A stretch of DNA of 40,117 nt from assembly GCA_964014735.1 (NCBI GenBank), contig CAXHBH010000013.1:1-40117 (forward strand), given 5' to 3'. How positions within the stretch are numbered: position 1 is the stretch's first letter; every line of letters begins with the position of its first letter. This document shows positions 25,947 to 33,658 of this stretch, piece after piece. The position numbers and the translations under genes were made by a program. Under the pieces are notes generated by a model. That model made no database searches, had not been told where the DNA came from, and was given only the letters and a program-made list of their open reading frames with translations. The stretch is from UBA7446 sp964014735 (GTDB taxonomy: Bacteria; Bacteroidota; Bacteroidia; Flavobacteriales; Flavobacteriaceae).

Positions 25947-27608
25947 ATGGAACTTCAATATTGGATTTGGATAGCAGTTGGTCTTAGTTTTTCACTATAT
26001 ATAGGTATTGCGATTTGGTCACGTGCTGGCTCAACAAAAGAGTTTTATGTCGCAGGAGGTGGTGTTCACCCCATTGCCAATGGGATGGCAACTGCAGCCG
26101 ACTGGATGTCAGCAGCATCGTTTATTTCCATGGCAGGCATTATATCATTTAGTGGCTATGACGGCTCTGTATACCTTATGGGCTGGACAGGCGGCTATGT
26201 GCTGCTGGCACTGCTCTTAGCACCTTATTTGCGAAAGTTTGGCAAGTTTACGGTGCCTGACTTTATAGGTGACAGGTATTACTCGAACACTGCCCGCTCA
26301 GTAGCCGTTTTCTGTGCGCTTATTGTATCCTTTACTTATATCGCTGGGCAGATGCGCGGCGTCGGTGTGGTATTTTCAAGATACCTAGAGGTGGATATCG
26401 TCACGGGTGTACTTATAGGTATGGGAATTGTATTGTTTTACGCCGTACTGGGAGGTATGAAAGGGATTACCTACACACAAGTGGCACAATACTGTGTACT
26501 CATTTTTGCCTTTATGGTACCTGCGGTATTCATATCGTTTTTGTTAACGGGCAACGTAGTACCACAATTTGGTTTTGGTGCTACGGACGCTGAAGGGGTT
26601 TATCTTTTGGATAAACTTGATGGGTTGCATAAGGAGTTGGGCTTCCATGAATATACTTCTGGCAGCAAATCTATGTTTGATGTCTTTTGCATCACCATGG
26701 CACTTATGGTAGGTACAGCAGGACTGCCGCACGTAATCGTACGTTTTTTTACCGTTAAAAAGGTAGGCGATGCACGGAAGTCTGCTGGGTGGGCACTGTT
26801 ATTTATTGCCATTCTATACACTACTGCTCCAGCCATAGCTGTGTTCTCAAGGACAAACCTAATTGAAACCGTAAGCGACAAACCGTACGAGCAAATGCCG
26901 TATTGGTTTGAAAAGTGGGAAACCACAGGACTACTTGGTTTTACCGATAAAAACGAGGACGGACGTATTCAATATACGGCAGATGCTGCAACCAACGAAT
27001 TGGATGTGGATGTGGATATCATGGTACTTGCCAATCCAGAAATTGCCGATTTACCCAATTGGGTCATAGCGCTATTAGCAGCAGGTGCATTGGCGGCTGC
27101 CTTATCCACCGCAGCAGGCTTGCTGTTGGTGATTTCATCAGCAGTGTCGCACGATCTACTCAAAAAAATGGTGATGCCCGACATTTCCGATAAAGGAGAG
27201 CTCATCGCAGCGCGAATAGCTGCAACAGCAGCCGTTTGCTTGGCAGGTTGGTTTGGTATCAACCCGCCTGGTTTTGTGGCGGCAACGGTAGCCTTGGCAT
27301 TTGGTCTGGCAGCTTCATCGTTCTTCCCAGCGATACTACTGGGAATATTCTCCAAACGCATCAACAAAGAGGGCGCCATTAGTGGAATGCTTGTGGGCGT
27401 GTTACTGATGCTATTTTATATGCTCAAATTTAAGTTTGGTTGGTTTGGTGGAGGTGAAAAAGCAGACTGGTGGTTTGGTATTTCGCCAGAAGGTTTTGGA
27501 ACAGTTGCTATGGTTGCGAACTTTGTTGTTACTCTTATCGTGAGCAGTAGGACTCCTGCGCCATCCAAAGAAATTCAACAGCTGGTAGAAAATATCAGAA
27601 AGCCTTAG
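25947..27608 (+). CDS. Sodium:solute symporter (SSS family, acetate-symporter-like)
   Basis: A 553-residue transporter of the SSS family with about 13 hydrophobic helices. SSS blocks seen: FYVAGGGVHPIANGMATAAD, SAASFISMAGIISF, YLRKFGKFTVPDFIGDRYYS and GQMRGVGVVFSRYL. Paired with DUF4212 it belongs to the VC_2705-type subgroup, whose characterised relatives, like ActP, move acetate and other short monocarboxylates. A long inserted loop (about 325-360, with DKNEDGRIQY) is acidic. Acetate would be released by the O-acetylesterase and by GlcNAc deacetylation in this same locus. Its coding sequence looks richer in G and C than neighbouring genes to the right. The family is certain, the substrate inferred. 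Confidence 0.88.
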   Translation: MELQYWIWIAVGLSFSLYIGIAIWSRAGSTKEFYVAGGGVHPIANGMATAADWMSAASFISMAGIISFSGYDGSVYLMGWTGGYVLLALLLAPYLRKFGKFTVPDFIGDRYYSNTARSVAVFCALIVSFTYIAGQMRGVGVVFSRYLEVDIVTGVLIGMGIVLFYAVLGGMKGITYTQVAQYCVLIFAFMVPAVFISFLLTGNVVPQFGFGATDAEGVYLLDKLDGLHKELGFHEYTSGSKSMFDVFCITMALMVGTAGLPHVIVRFFTVKKVGDARKSAGWALLFIAILYTTAPAIAVFSRTNLIETVSDKPYEQMPYWFEKWETTGLLGFTDKNEDGRIQYTADAATNELDVDVDIMVLANPEIADLPNWVIALLAAGALAAALSTAAGLLLVISSAVSHDLLKKMVMPDISDKGELIAARIAATAAVCLAGWFGINPPGFVAATVALAFGLAASSFFPAILLGIFSKRINKEGAISGMLVGVLLMLFYMLKFKFGWFGGGEKADWWFGISPEGFGTVAMVANFVVTLIVSSRTPAPSKEIQQLVENIRKP

Positions 27609-27659
27609 ATTTTGAGTGGATTTTTTTAGGTCCCAATTTGAGGCTCAGAGCTTGATAAA

Positions 27660-28046
27660 TCAATTTAAACTAAAACAGCCTTCGCATGTACCCTTAAACA
27701 AAATTTGTGAGGACACAATTTTTCGATCTGAAATAGTTGGAATGTGAACTTTTATTTCTAGACAATCTATCTTACCACAATCAATACATTCAAAATGGGG
27801 ATGTAGGCTGTAATGGTTATATTTTGAACAACAATTACACTTTGCATACCATTTAGCACCATTGTTGCTTAAAATGCAGTGTAAAACACCATCTTCCTCA
27901 AGTTTTTCTAAAACCCTGTATATGGTCGTCTTGTTCAATTTCGAGTCTAATCTTTTAATAAGCTCAATAACAGAAATTGCAGTTTTTTCATCTGCAAACT
28001 CTTTTAATATTAGTTCAATCGATTTTGTTTTTCTAAATATTCCCAT
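27660..28046 (-). CDS. Fur-family metal-responsive repressor
   Basis: A 128-residue Fur-family protein. The winged HTH covers about 5-75 (FADEKTAISVIELIKRLDSK, LNKTTIYRVLEKLEEDG). The C-terminal part has the metal ligands: HYSLHPHFECIDCGKIDCLE, which resembles the Fur H-H-x-H-F-x-C-x-x-C pattern, plus CEGC near the end that would complete a Zn(Cys)4 site. An extra CNCC lies just before. Whether it senses zinc (Zur) or iron is not resolved by sequence. It diverges from a MerC-like gene across 78 bp with a perfect palindrome, so autoregulation is likely. Confidence 0.9.
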   Translation of the reverse strand: MGIFRKTKSIELILKEFADEKTAISVIELIKRLDSKLNKTTIYRVLEKLEEDGVLHCILSNNGAKWYAKCNCCSKYNHYSLHPHFECIDCGKIDCLEIKVHIPTISDRKIVSSQILFKGTCEGCFSLN

Positions 28047-28061
28047 TACATTAAATTAAAC

Positions 28062-28082
28062 TATTGCAACTTAGTTGCAATA
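28062..28082. promoter_or_regulatory. Perfect 21-bp palindrome, probable Fur/Zur operator
   Basis: TATTGCAAC, a TTA spacer and GTTGCAATA form a perfect dyad between the Fur-family gene and the MerC-like gene. The right arm contains the TTG (28075-28077) that would be the -33 element of the MerC-like promoter. The dyad also lies just downstream of the minus-strand -7 box of the regulator, over its transcription start. A bound repressor would block both. A looser dyad, TTGCAATA / TATTGCAA (28103-28123), follows. Confidence 0.75.
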
Positions 28083-28083
28083 A

Positions 28084-28091
28084 CAAATTTA
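28084..28091 (-). promoter_or_regulatory. -7 promoter box of the Fur-family gene (TAAATTTG)
   Basis: The minus-strand TAAATTTG fits TAnnTTTG. It is adjacent to the palindrome and 37 bp before the regulator's ATG. Confidence 0.5.
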
Positions 28092-28097
28092 CTTTTT

Positions 28098-28105
28098 TAT
28101 CTTTG
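28098..28105 (+). promoter_or_regulatory. -7 promoter box of the MerC-like gene (TATCTTTG)
   Basis: TATCTTTG fits TAnnTTTG with a TTG 20 bp upstream inside the palindrome. It ends 19 bp before the MerC-like start codon and overlaps the left arm of the second, looser dyad. Confidence 0.55.
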
Positions 28106-28124
28106 CAATAATAAATATTGCAAT

Positions 28125-28508
28125 TTGAAATTAATCAAAAATTTAAAAATTAACAGTGATGCTTTTGGTGTTTTGACATGTACACTTTGTATGTTACACT
28201 GTATTGCCACTCCTTTTGTTTTAATAGCCTTCACATATTCAAGTGCTAAATACTCAGCATCTCCAATTTGGTGGAATAATTTAGATTTTATCTTTTTGAT
28301 TATTTCATTTATTATGGTCTATTTTTCTACACTAAACTCTTCAAAGGGTTTTGTTAAATATATTTTTTGGTTAAGCTGGGGTTTTCTTTGCGTAATATTA
28401 CTTAATGAAAAAGTTAGTCTATTTCATTTGCCAGAATACATGACTTATGGATCTGCAGCATTACTTACATTAATACATCTTTACAACCTCAAATATTGCA
28501 AAAGTTAG
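28125..28508 (+). CDS. MerC-domain membrane protein
   Basis: A 127-residue protein with four hydrophobic helices. The signature CTLCMLHCIATPF near residue 19 is the Cys-containing motif of MerC-like proteins, small inner-membrane metal-ion transport proteins. There is no ATG before this motif, so the TTG at 28125 is used; it follows the -7 box at a reasonable distance. Its pairing with a Fur-family regulator is seen in other Bacteroidota and suggests zinc or iron handling and not mercury resistance, as no other mer gene is present. Confidence 0.8.
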   Translation: MKLIKNLKINSDAFGVLTCTLCMLHCIATPFVLIAFTYSSAKYSASPIWWNNLDFIFLIISFIMVYFSTLNSSKGFVKYIFWLSWGFLCVILLNEKVSLFHLPEYMTYGSAALLTLIHLYNLKYCKS

Positions 28509-28641
28509 GTGATAATATTAAAGATGGTCTAATTAAATGATTTAAAAATCCCATTACCTCTATCAAGAGGGTTCTTATAAGCACCACCGTTTTGCAAATC
28601 ATTTCTGTATAAGACGTTTAAAGGCAATATTTAATAATAAA

Positions 28642-28670
28642 AACGGCTACACTATCATAGTTTAACCGTT
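28642..28670. terminator. Bidirectional hairpin between MerC-like and GNAT genes
   Basis: AACGG and CCGTT close a long stem with two mismatches (12 of 14 pairs) and a TCA loop. On the minus strand it is followed by TTTTTATTATT, a good T-tract for ending the GNAT transcript. On the plus strand ATATTGTTTT follows, a weaker end for the MerC-like gene. Confidence 0.65.
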
Positions 28671-28681
28671 ATATTGTTTTA

Positions 28682-28707
28682 GTAGTCCCAATTGACCTAT
28701 TTTTGAA
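28682..28707. repeat. Imperfect direct repeat, copy A
   Basis: Starts GTAGTCCCAATTGA and matches copy B at 35101 at 23 of 26 positions, in the same orientation. It lies directly before the GNAT stop codon, 11 bp after a hairpin. The two copies flank the GNAT-to-dehydrogenase block. Confidence 0.6.
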
Positions 28708-29298
28708 TTAAATAATAAATTTATTTTGTAATCTGTTTAGATTAATATTTTTAATTGAAATGTAAAAGTCTTCTTTTATTAACGATATCCAAATTAAATC
28801 ACAATAATATCCGTCTATAAATATCTGGTTATTAAATACAGCATCTTCCACAAAACCTAAGCTTTTATGAAACTTTCTTCCAATATTATTTGTTGAAAGT
28901 GAACATGCATGAATTTTTTTTAAATTCAATTTTGAAAACGCAAAATTTAAAATTAAAAGTGCGGATTCATAAGCATATTCTTTTTTTATGAATTCTGGTT
29001 TAGCAAGGTAAATACCCCAACTTGCTATTAATCTTTTACTATCTATATTTTCAATAATTGTGATTCCAATTGTTGTTTTTGTAGCAACATCAATGATCAT
29101 AAAATAAAACCCATTTTCGTCATTCAATTTTGACGTTATCCAATTCTCATTTTTTATATCATTGATAAAGTTTTGATTTGGAAAATATCGTTTTGTTTCA
29201 TCAATATTTTTCCATGATTTAACTGAGTTTGAATCAGAAATATTAAGTGATCTTATGTTTACTAAAATCCCATTACATGTTATATTTTTGTTGATCAT
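28708..29298 (-). CDS. GNAT family N-acetyltransferase (RimJ/RimL-like)
   Basis: A 196-residue cytoplasmic acetyltransferase of the GNAT superfamily. The N-terminal LVNIRSLNISDSNSVKSW is the beta1-alpha1 start typical of RimJ/RimL-type members. WGIYLAKPEF, the AYESALLILNFAF helix, KIHACSLSTNNIGRKFHKSL and GFVEDAVF follow in the usual order. The substrate is unknown. The N-terminal half also recalls PseH-type sugar acetyltransferases, but no pseudaminic-acid genes are near. Very AT-rich codon use. It lies 40 bp downstream of the flavodoxin gene on the same strand. Confidence 0.8.
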   Translation of the reverse strand: MINKNITCNGILVNIRSLNISDSNSVKSWKNIDETKRYFPNQNFINDIKNENWITSKLNDENGFYFMIIDVATKTTIGITIIENIDSKRLIASWGIYLAKPEFIKKEYAYESALLILNFAFSKLNLKKIHACSLSTNNIGRKFHKSLGFVEDAVFNNQIFIDGYYCDLIWISLIKEDFYISIKNINLNRLQNKFII

Positions 29299-29338
29299 TT
29301 TATAAGATTTTTATTTAATAATCTTTAAATCTCAATAG

Positions 29339-29866
29339 TTATATGTTTTCGATATTTAGTTCTTTTTTTATTTGACTTACCCAAGAATCAATTCTTTCAT
29401 CTGTCAAATTTTCTTGATTATCCTCATCTATAACTAATCCATAAAACTTTCCATTTGATGAAATTCCCTTTGATGATTTAAAATTGTAGTTTTTATTATT
29501 CCAAAAACCAAAAATATCTCCTCCATTACTTTTAACTACTTCTGCTAAAATTCCTAACCCGTCTACAAAATTATTTGGATAACCAAATTGATCACCTAAA
29601 GCATAAAAACCAACCTTAATACCAGTAAAGTCTATTTTTTTAAAATCTGGATAAATATCATCCCAGTCACTTTGAAGATCTCCGATATTCCATGTTGGAG
29701 TTCCTAAGATTAATGTATTATAATTTTTAAATTCAATTAACTCAATTTTATATACATCAATTACGTCTATATCCTTTAGATTTAATTTAGCCACTATTTT
29801 CTCCGTTATATAATCTGTAGTTCCTGTGTCAGATCCATATATTATTGCAATTTTGCTCTTTATCAT
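29339..29866 (-). CDS. fldA: Flavodoxin
   Basis: A 175-residue long-chain flavodoxin, an FMN-binding electron carrier that replaces ferredoxin when iron is scarce. The phosphate-binding loop is IIYGSDTGTTDYI (residues 8-20, family T/S-x-T-G-x-T). LILGTPTWNIGDLQSDWDD supplies the FMN-stacking aromatic (Trp) and YALGDQFGYPNNFVDGLGIL the second FMN loop. Its length and the insertion at about 120-145 fit the long-chain type. Its position beside haem-uptake genes agrees with an iron-starvation response. It is 95 bp downstream of HmuY; I saw no clear -7 box before it. Confidence 0.93.
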   Translation of the reverse strand: MIKSKIAIIYGSDTGTTDYITEKIVAKLNLKDIDVIDVYKIELIEFKNYNTLILGTPTWNIGDLQSDWDDIYPDFKKIDFTGIKVGFYALGDQFGYPNNFVDGLGILAEVVKSNGGDIFGFWNNKNYNFKSSKGISSNGKFYGLVIDEDNQENLTDERIDSWVSQIKKELNIENI

Positions 29867-29961
29867 TTTAATTAAAATTAAGGAAATCGAAAAAAACAGA
29901 TGTGAAAAAGAGGTTTGATCTACTTATATTTTGCGGATTTAAATATTTGAAATTATTTTTA

Positions 29962-30591
29962 TTAATCTTCAAAAGTGGTAACTCCTTGGTTTGGCTGGTA
30001 TATGTAGTTGAAAGTGTAATACCTTGCATTAGCTGGATTAGATGGGTCTAAATCTTTATAATAGCTTAGAATTTCAACTTTAGCATAGAAGTCATCTGCT
30101 GTTCTTATGACTAAAACCTTGCCAGCTATAGGGGTTATTTGATTATTCATATAATTGTAATCGTACCATCCATTTCCTGAACCAGTAGGTATTGCAAAGC
30201 CACTACTGCTATCTTTGGTAAACAATGATTCTGTGACAGAGGTTACATTAGCGAAAACATCACTGACAATATAAGCTCCTGAATTACCATTTCTTTCGGG
30301 TTCATTTAATGAGCCGGTTTCTGTACCGCCATTAACGGCAATTGTAGTACCTCGAAATGCAATATCCCAGTCTGTATCACTTGTAGTAATTGCACCAGTT
30401 GAAAAATCAAACTTTACAAAATCACCTGATATTGAAGGTGGATTTGTTGTATAGTCGGATGTTTGAGGTGCATGTAAATTGATTACCTGGCTAGACTCTA
30501 CAGCTAATAGTGTTATTTCGTCATCATCTTTACAGGAAATAAGCCCTAAAACAGCAATTGTAGCGTAAATTAAATTTTTAGTAATTCTCAT
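29962..30591 (-). CDS. HmuY-family haem-binding lipoprotein
   Basis: A 209-residue lipoprotein: LGLISCKDDDE gives lipobox Cys20 followed by acidic residues, a pattern used for surface export in Bacteroidota. The all-beta body has the family blocks VKFDFSTG, DTDWDIAFRGTTIAVNGG and a C-terminal ARYYTFNYIYQP. HmuY proteins capture haem (or related tetrapyrroles) at the cell surface and hand it to a TonB receptor. The gene starts 12 bp after the TonB-receptor stop, so they form an operon. The axial ligand residues cannot be picked with confidence. Confidence 0.88.
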   Translation of the reverse strand: MRITKNLIYATIAVLGLISCKDDDEITLLAVESSQVINLHAPQTSDYTTNPPSISGDFVKFDFSTGAITTSDTDWDIAFRGTTIAVNGGTETGSLNEPERNGNSGAYIVSDVFANVTSVTESLFTKDSSSGFAIPTGSGNGWYDYNYMNNQITPIAGKVLVIRTADDFYAKVEILSYYKDLDPSNPANARYYTFNYIYQPNQGVTTFED

Positions 30592-30603
30592 TGTTTTTAT
30601 GTA

Positions 30604-32679
30604 TTAAATATTAATGTTGATTTTTGTGTAAATTATTCTACCAGCTATATTGCTGATGTTTGTTGGGTTCTTAAAATTGAAAAAATTTTCAATTCCAAAA
30701 CCCATTTTGTGGTGTTTTAAAACCATTAAGTTCATTGCAAAATCCCAAATACTATACCCAGAAATAAAATCGTCGTAGTTGTCTAAATATGCATTCGCAT
30801 TTGAATCAAAAATGCCGTATTTGCTTCTATATGTTGATCTTAAATTGGCATTTAATCCTAGCTCAGGGATGTTGTAAAAAAGTTTAAAATTTATCATGTG
30901 AGTTGATCGATTAAATAAACCGAAGTAGTCCTTTTCTTTAAGCAGAAATGCAGGAGAACTTGGATTAATTCTAGCAAAAACTCTATTGTTTTTAAAAGCT
31001 TCTTCAGCCTCCTTATCTCTTGCACCCAATAATTGATAACCAGCTGATAATGATAACTTATCATTAATTTCCCAAATGCCATCAAGCTCTATTCCTTGTG
31101 TATAAACTTCGTTTACATTGTAATAGCTAAATACGTTTTGTCCATTAGATTTCCTAGCTATTACTCTCGTATCAATTAAATTTGATATGTCATTTCTAAA
31201 CAGATTTATACTGAATTTGAGTTTATTTGTTGGTATGTAGTCAAATCCTATATTATAGCTTATCGAGTTTTCGGCTTTTAGCTTATTGTTATAATCCGAT
31301 TGATTAAATCCAATGTAAGTTATCTGGCCCTCTAAATTGAGCTGTGAAATCCGTTTATTTACTGCATTGTATCCTAAGACAGTGTATCCTACTGTAGCGT
31401 TTGTAAAATCAAAATAGAGTTGTCTAAAATCAGGTGCTTTAAACCCCATTCCAATAGAACCCTTTACAGCAACATTGTTATTGATATTATATTTTAAAGC
31501 AGCTTTAGGACTAAATTGTGATTCATATTCGCTATGATTATCAAATCTTCCACCAATTATTGCTTTTAGTTTTCTAGAAATATAACCATCGTACTGTATG
31601 TATATATATGGAGCGTTAAATACGGGTTTTCCTAAAAAATCTGTTCTGTCCAATGCCTCATGCGTACTCCCAGCACCACCAATAATTGAATGTTTATTTA
31701 TATTATAAGATAGTCGGACTTCGGGTTTTATTAAAAGTTGATTAAAATTACTTTCGCTATTTAAGTTTCCAGAATCATTGTTTAGATACTCTTTTGCTAA
31801 GTATCGTGTTGTATAAAGCTCAAAATAACCATTCCATTTCTCATCAAACTTGTGATCTAATTTTAGTAGCGTATTCCATTCATTAATTTTACTTTCCCCA
31901 GTTAGATTTTCTGCTGCCACATTTTTTTGTAGCTGCTTGTAATACCTGCTTGATATTAATAAAGTATTTTTTTTTGTAGGTTCATAGGTCAATTTGACAT
32001 TTAATGTGTGATTTTCAAATGGTTCTACAGTATTCAAGGGGTCACCTTTAATTAAATCATAACCATCACTGCTAAGTCTGTTTATAAATGCGAGAACGCC
32101 AAACTTATTTTTTTTAAAATTTATTTTTGTGTTTAAGTCATGTTTGTTAAATGACCCTACTCTGTAATCTATATTTGTGTGAAATCCATTCTCTGGATTT
32201 TCTGTTATTATGTTTATAACACCTCCTAAGGCCTCATTTCCATATAGACTTGACGATGCACCTTTGACTATTTCTATTTGATCAATATTTCCAACACTAA
32301 TTCTACTTAGGTCCAAAGTTCCTGCACTACGACCTACAATGGGAACACCATCAATCATAATTAAAATGTACTGACTGTCCATCCCCTGTAATTGTATGCC
32401 TTGACCACCGCCATAATCTTGAACGGTAATTAAACCCGTCTGCTCGTTTAGAATATCATTTAAACGAATTGTGTTTGTTTGGTTGATTTCTTTTTTTGAA
32501 ATAATCTGAGCAGCTAGCGGCAGGGAACTTAGCTGTCTTTTTGATCGTGTTGCAGATACGATAGTTTCATTGAGTATAACATCTTTTACTAATCCATAGT
32601 TGTTGGTTAATGTATCCTGCTGCCCAAGCAATAAATTTGTCCCAAAAAAAAATAATATGAATAAGTAACTGATATTCAT
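30604..32679 (-). CDS. TonB-dependent receptor, HmuR-like (probable haem uptake)
   Basis: 691 residues from ATG 32679. The open frame extends 34 codons further but has no signal peptide there and would run into the divergent gene. The signal peptide is MNISYLFILFFFGTNLLLGQ. A TonB box/plug follows: NETIVSATRSKRQLSSLP, IQLQGMDSQYILIMIDGVPI and VKGASSSLYGNEALGGVINI. A 22-strand-type barrel ends in IIYTKININI. Unlike SusC there is no carboxypeptidase-like N-terminal domain. With HmuY downstream it most likely imports haem. The promoter box TATCTTTG (32700-32707) lies 20 bp before the ATG. Confidence 0.88.
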   Translation of the reverse strand: MNISYLFILFFFGTNLLLGQQDTLTNNYGLVKDVILNETIVSATRSKRQLSSLPLAAQIISKKEINQTNTIRLNDILNEQTGLITVQDYGGGQGIQLQGMDSQYILIMIDGVPIVGRSAGTLDLSRISVGNIDQIEIVKGASSSLYGNEALGGVINIITENPENGFHTNIDYRVGSFNKHDLNTKINFKKNKFGVLAFINRLSSDGYDLIKGDPLNTVEPFENHTLNVKLTYEPTKKNTLLISSRYYKQLQKNVAAENLTGESKINEWNTLLKLDHKFDEKWNGYFELYTTRYLAKEYLNNDSGNLNSESNFNQLLIKPEVRLSYNINKHSIIGGAGSTHEALDRTDFLGKPVFNAPYIYIQYDGYISRKLKAIIGGRFDNHSEYESQFSPKAALKYNINNNVAVKGSIGMGFKAPDFRQLYFDFTNATVGYTVLGYNAVNKRISQLNLEGQITYIGFNQSDYNNKLKAENSISYNIGFDYIPTNKLKFSINLFRNDISNLIDTRVIARKSNGQNVFSYYNVNEVYTQGIELDGIWEINDKLSLSAGYQLLGARDKEAEEAFKNNRVFARINPSSPAFLLKEKDYFGLFNRSTHMINFKLFYNIPELGLNANLRSTYRSKYGIFDSNANAYLDNYDDFISGYSIWDFAMNLMVLKHHKMGFGIENFFNFKNPTNISNIAGRIIYTKININI

Positions 32680-32688
32680 TCTAAACAA

Positions 32689-32707
32689 TATATTTGCAAC
32701 AAAGATA
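32689..32707. promoter_or_regulatory. Overlapping divergent promoters of the haem receptor and the DUF6607-like gene
   Basis: TATATTTG (32689-32696, plus strand) and TATCTTTG (32700-32707, minus strand) both fit TAnnTTTG and are only 3 bp apart, so two polymerases could not occupy them together. The plus box is 42 bp before ATG 32739; the minus box is 20 bp before ATG 32679. Confidence 0.5.
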
Positions 32708-32738
32708 TTATATTTATTTAATCTAAATAAGCAATAAA

Positions 32739-33641
32739 ATGAAAAAAATTTTAATCGCAGCTTTATTATTTTTATGTACAATTAATTTAAATTCTCAAAC
32801 AAAAAAAGAACAAGATCAAAAAGCAATTAAGGGTATGTGTGGTTGTTTTGAAGTTAGTTTCAATTTTGCAGAAACATTTAATAACTCTAAAGATTCAGAT
32901 TATCAAAAATCAAAAGTAAAACGTGAAAAAGCTTTAGAATGGGTGCAGCTTATTGAGGATATGGATAATAAAATTGGAATGCAGCATATTTTGATTGTTG
33001 AGACTCCATCTAAACCTCATATTGTTAAACATTGGCGTCAGGATTGGATATTTGAAAACAATTTATTTTACATGTATGATTTTGATAATAAATGGAAGTT
33101 TATTGAAAAATCTAAAAGTAATGTTTCTGGTCAGTGGACACAAAAAGTGTATCAAGTTGATGATAGCCCCCGTTATGAGGGTAGTTCAACTTGGGTTCAT
33201 GTTGATGGCAGAAGTTTTTGGCTAAATACTACAGACGCTCCGCTACCAAGAAGAGAGATTACCGTCCGAAATGATTATAATGTTACTGTTCGCAGAAACC
33301 ACCACGAAGTATTTGATTGGGGTTGGATTCATAATCAAGACAACGATAAGTTGGTTCGAAGGGAAGCAAAAGAGGATTTTATATTAGCACAGGAAAAGGG
33401 CTTTAACACATACAAAAGAATTGACGACTCTAGGTGCATCCCTGCAAGAGAATATTGGGAAGAATACAGTAAAATGTGGAAATTAGTTCGTAATAATTGG
33501 GATAAAATTTATAAAAAAAATCAAAATTTAGAACTAAGGCACAGCGTTGAGAATAAAAGGCTCTTTCAGTACATTTTTGAGATGAATCCCTCAACAAAAA
33601 ATAAAAAAATAAAAAAAGTAATTGATAATTTTATTATGTAG
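32739..33641 (+). CDS. DUF6607-like exported protein
   Basis: A 300-residue protein with a cleavable signal peptide (KKILIAALLFLCTINLNSQ). The mature start GMCGCFEVSFNFAETF, the middle HWRQDWIFENNLFYMYDF and WTQKVYQVDDSPRYEGSSTW recall the DUF6607 family, whose function is not known. It is rich in Trp and charged residues with a His-His-Glu (RRNHHEVFDWGW) segment, and ends in a very basic tail. It diverges from the haem receptor with interlocked promoters, so a role in haem or iron use is plausible but unproven. The dehydrogenase gene starts 17 bp after its stop. Confidence 0.7.
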   Translation: MKKILIAALLFLCTINLNSQTKKEQDQKAIKGMCGCFEVSFNFAETFNNSKDSDYQKSKVKREKALEWVQLIEDMDNKIGMQHILIVETPSKPHIVKHWRQDWIFENNLFYMYDFDNKWKFIEKSKSNVSGQWTQKVYQVDDSPRYEGSSTWVHVDGRSFWLNTTDAPLPRREITVRNDYNVTVRRNHHEVFDWGWIHNQDNDKLVRREAKEDFILAQEKGFNTYKRIDDSRCIPAREYWEEYSKMWKLVRNNWDKIYKKNQNLELRHSVENKRLFQYIFEMNPSTKNKKIKKVIDNFIM

Positions 33642-33658
33642 ATATAATTGTAATTTGT

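Noticed and set aside
32680..32781. Longer TonB receptor beginning at 32781
   Set aside because: The extra 34 residues would overlap the divergent DUF6607-like gene and its promoter and would precede a clear signal peptide at 32679.
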